The position numbers and the translations under genes were made by a program. Below, in pieces: positions 5,275 through 5,932 of a DNA stretch of 5,932 bases. The stretch lies in NCBI GenBank assembly GCA_003695865.1, contig RFGQ01000397.1, positions 1 through 5,932 on the forward strand, read 5' to 3'. Position 1 is the stretch's first letter. Every line of letters starts with the position of its first letter. The notes under the pieces are model-generated. The model had not been told where the DNA came from, ran no database searches, and saw only the letters and a list, made by a program, of their open reading frames with translations. The stretch is from Gemmatimonadota bacterium (lineage in GTDB: Bacteria; Gemmatimonadota; Gemmatimonadetes; Longimicrobiales; Gaopeijiaceae).

Positions 5275-5844
5275 TCAGGCGGGCTCCCCGTCCTCGTCGA
5301 AGTCCAGGTAGCGGCCTGCCGCCCGCTGTTCGGCGAGCCAGGGTCCGAATCCCGAGGGAACCAGCCCTTGCGACGCGTCCTGGCGCTCGGCCGCGCCGGT
5401 GGCGAGGTCGTTGGCGTATTCGTTTCGGGGGTGGCCGGCGTGGCCGCGCACCCACGAGAAAGCGACCTCGTGCCGCTCGAGCTCCCGGTCGAGCCGCTTC
5501 CACAGGTCGAGGTTCTCGATGGGGCCGCCTTTGCGCTTCCAGCCGCGGCGCTTCCAGCCGGGCAGCCATTCGGAGACGCCCTTGACCAGGTACTGCGAAT
5601 CCGACACGAAACGGACCCGGCAGGGACGGGTGAGGTGTGCCAGCGCCTCGATCGCGGAGCGCAACGCCATCCGGTTGTTGGTCGTGTCGGGTTCCGAGAT
5701 CCAGTAGTCGCGCCGCTCCCACGCGCCGGGCCGGCCGAACTCGACGAGCCCCCCTGCGCCCCCGGGGCGCGCCCTGCCGCGGAACTGATTCCCCAGGCAC
5801 GATTCGTCGGCGTGCACGTAGACGAGCGGAAGCGGGTCGGCCAT
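5275..5844 (-). CDS. rnhA: RNase HI-like protein with altered active site
   Basis: RNase HI cuts the RNA strand of RNA-DNA hybrids. This 189-aa protein aligns with E. coli RNase HI along its whole fold. HADESCLGN (11-19) corresponds to TDGSCLGN, with D13 at the Asp10 position. TTNNRMAL (54-61), SDSQYLVKGV (81-90, D82 at the Asp70 position), the basic hybrid-binding stretch WKRRGWKRKGGPIENLDLW (97-115) and WVRGHAGHP (131-139, H135 at the His124 position) follow. Three things are odd. The Glu48 position is A60. The Asp134 position is N145, with D146 next to it. E14 replaces the Gly after the first Asp. There is also an insertion of about six residues before PGG (27-29) and a ~35-residue C-terminal tail ending DFDEDGEPA. 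It may be a divergent active subfamily or a catalytically weak relative. The ATG at 5844 has only a weak AGG upstream. It converges on the RNA terminator, 63 nt away, and no terminator of its own was seen. Confidence 0.88.
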   Translation of the reverse strand: MADPLPLVYVHADESCLGNQFRGRARPGGAGGLVEFGRPGAWERRDYWISEPDTTNNRMALRSAIEALAHLTRPCRVRFVSDSQYLVKGVSEWLPGWKRRGWKRKGGPIENLDLWKRLDRELERHEVAFSWVRGHAGHPRNEYANDLATGAAERQDASQGLVPSGFGPWLAEQRAAGRYLDFDEDGEPA

Positions 5845-5872
5845 TGACCTGTGCGGTGTTGGAGAACGGGTC

Positions 5873-5901
5873 CGGTCCCCAGGCCGGTGAGCCGGGGACC
5901 G
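5873..5901. repeat. inverted repeat upstream of the RNase HI gene
   Basis: CGGTCCCC (5873-5880) pairs with GGGGACCG (5894-5901), extended inside by GGC/GCC (5882-5884 with 5891-5893) after a bulged A, giving an 11-bp stem with a 6-nt loop. Neither side is followed by a T run, so it is not an intrinsic terminator. It lies between the RNase HI start and a possible divergent start at 5905, where it could be an operator or a leader hairpin. Confidence 0.5.
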
Positions 5902-5904
5902 CCG

Positions 5905-5932
5905 ATGGCGCGCAAAGGTAAGGGGCGCACCC
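5905..5932 (+). CDS. possible start of a divergent gene, cut by the window edge
   Basis: An ATG at 5905 opens a frame reading MARKGKGRT to the end of the window. A GGGGA at 5894-5898 lies 6 nt before the ATG and could be its ribosome binding site, although it sits in the right arm of the inverted repeat. Nine codons are too few to identify a product. It may equally be intergenic sequence. Confidence 0.2.

Noticed and set aside
1..5932. CRISPR array, tRNA, insertion sequence or attachment site
   Set aside because: I saw no regularly spaced repeats, cloverleaf, transposase motif or flanking direct repeats with tRNA ends.

Overview
The window comes from a high-GC bacterial chromosome. Its coding regions have strong G/C bias at third codon positions and use GTG and TTG as well as ATG starts. 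No marker here fixes the lineage. The E1/E2 protein style and the unusual RNase HI remind me of Gemmatimonadota-type genomes, but that is a memory-based impression and not a sequence proof.

Region 1 (17-4617, + strand) is a 2-oxoacid dehydrogenase operon. It holds E1 alpha (17-1114), E1 beta (1154-2176, TTG start), the lipoylated E2 acyltransferase (2260-3672, GTG start) and lipB octanoyltransferase (3943-4617). The proteins act as one pathway. E1 alpha2beta2 decarboxylates a 2-oxoacid with thiamine diphosphate. The acyl group passes to the lipoyl-lysine of E2 (K44) and then to CoA. LipB starts the lipoylation that arms E2. No E3 (dihydrolipoamide dehydrogenase) and no lipA are present. The E1 motifs lean towards the branched-chain/generic family and not classical pyruvate E1, so the substrate is left open. 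Strong hairpins sit just after the E1 beta and E2 stops. The 270-nt E2-lipB gap also holds a degenerate ~58-nt repeat and an exact 17-bp tandem duplication.

Region 2 (4618-5274) is a 657-nt stretch with no convincing protein gene. It contains a promoter-like element (4786-4814), then about 390 nt dense in stems: a possible pseudoknot, a long-range helix, six consecutive hairpins (one with a GNRA loop), and a textbook Rho-independent terminator at 5168-5211. I read this as a candidate structured non-coding RNA on the + strand. I could not match it to tmRNA, RNase P RNA, 6S RNA or SRP RNA, and it is the most interesting item in the window.

Region 3 (5275-5932) carries a convergent minus-strand RNase HI gene (5275-5844). 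In it the position equivalent to catalytic Glu48 of the E. coli enzyme is Ala and the Asp134 equivalent is Asn. Upstream is an 11-bp inverted repeat and possibly the first nine codons of a divergent + strand gene.
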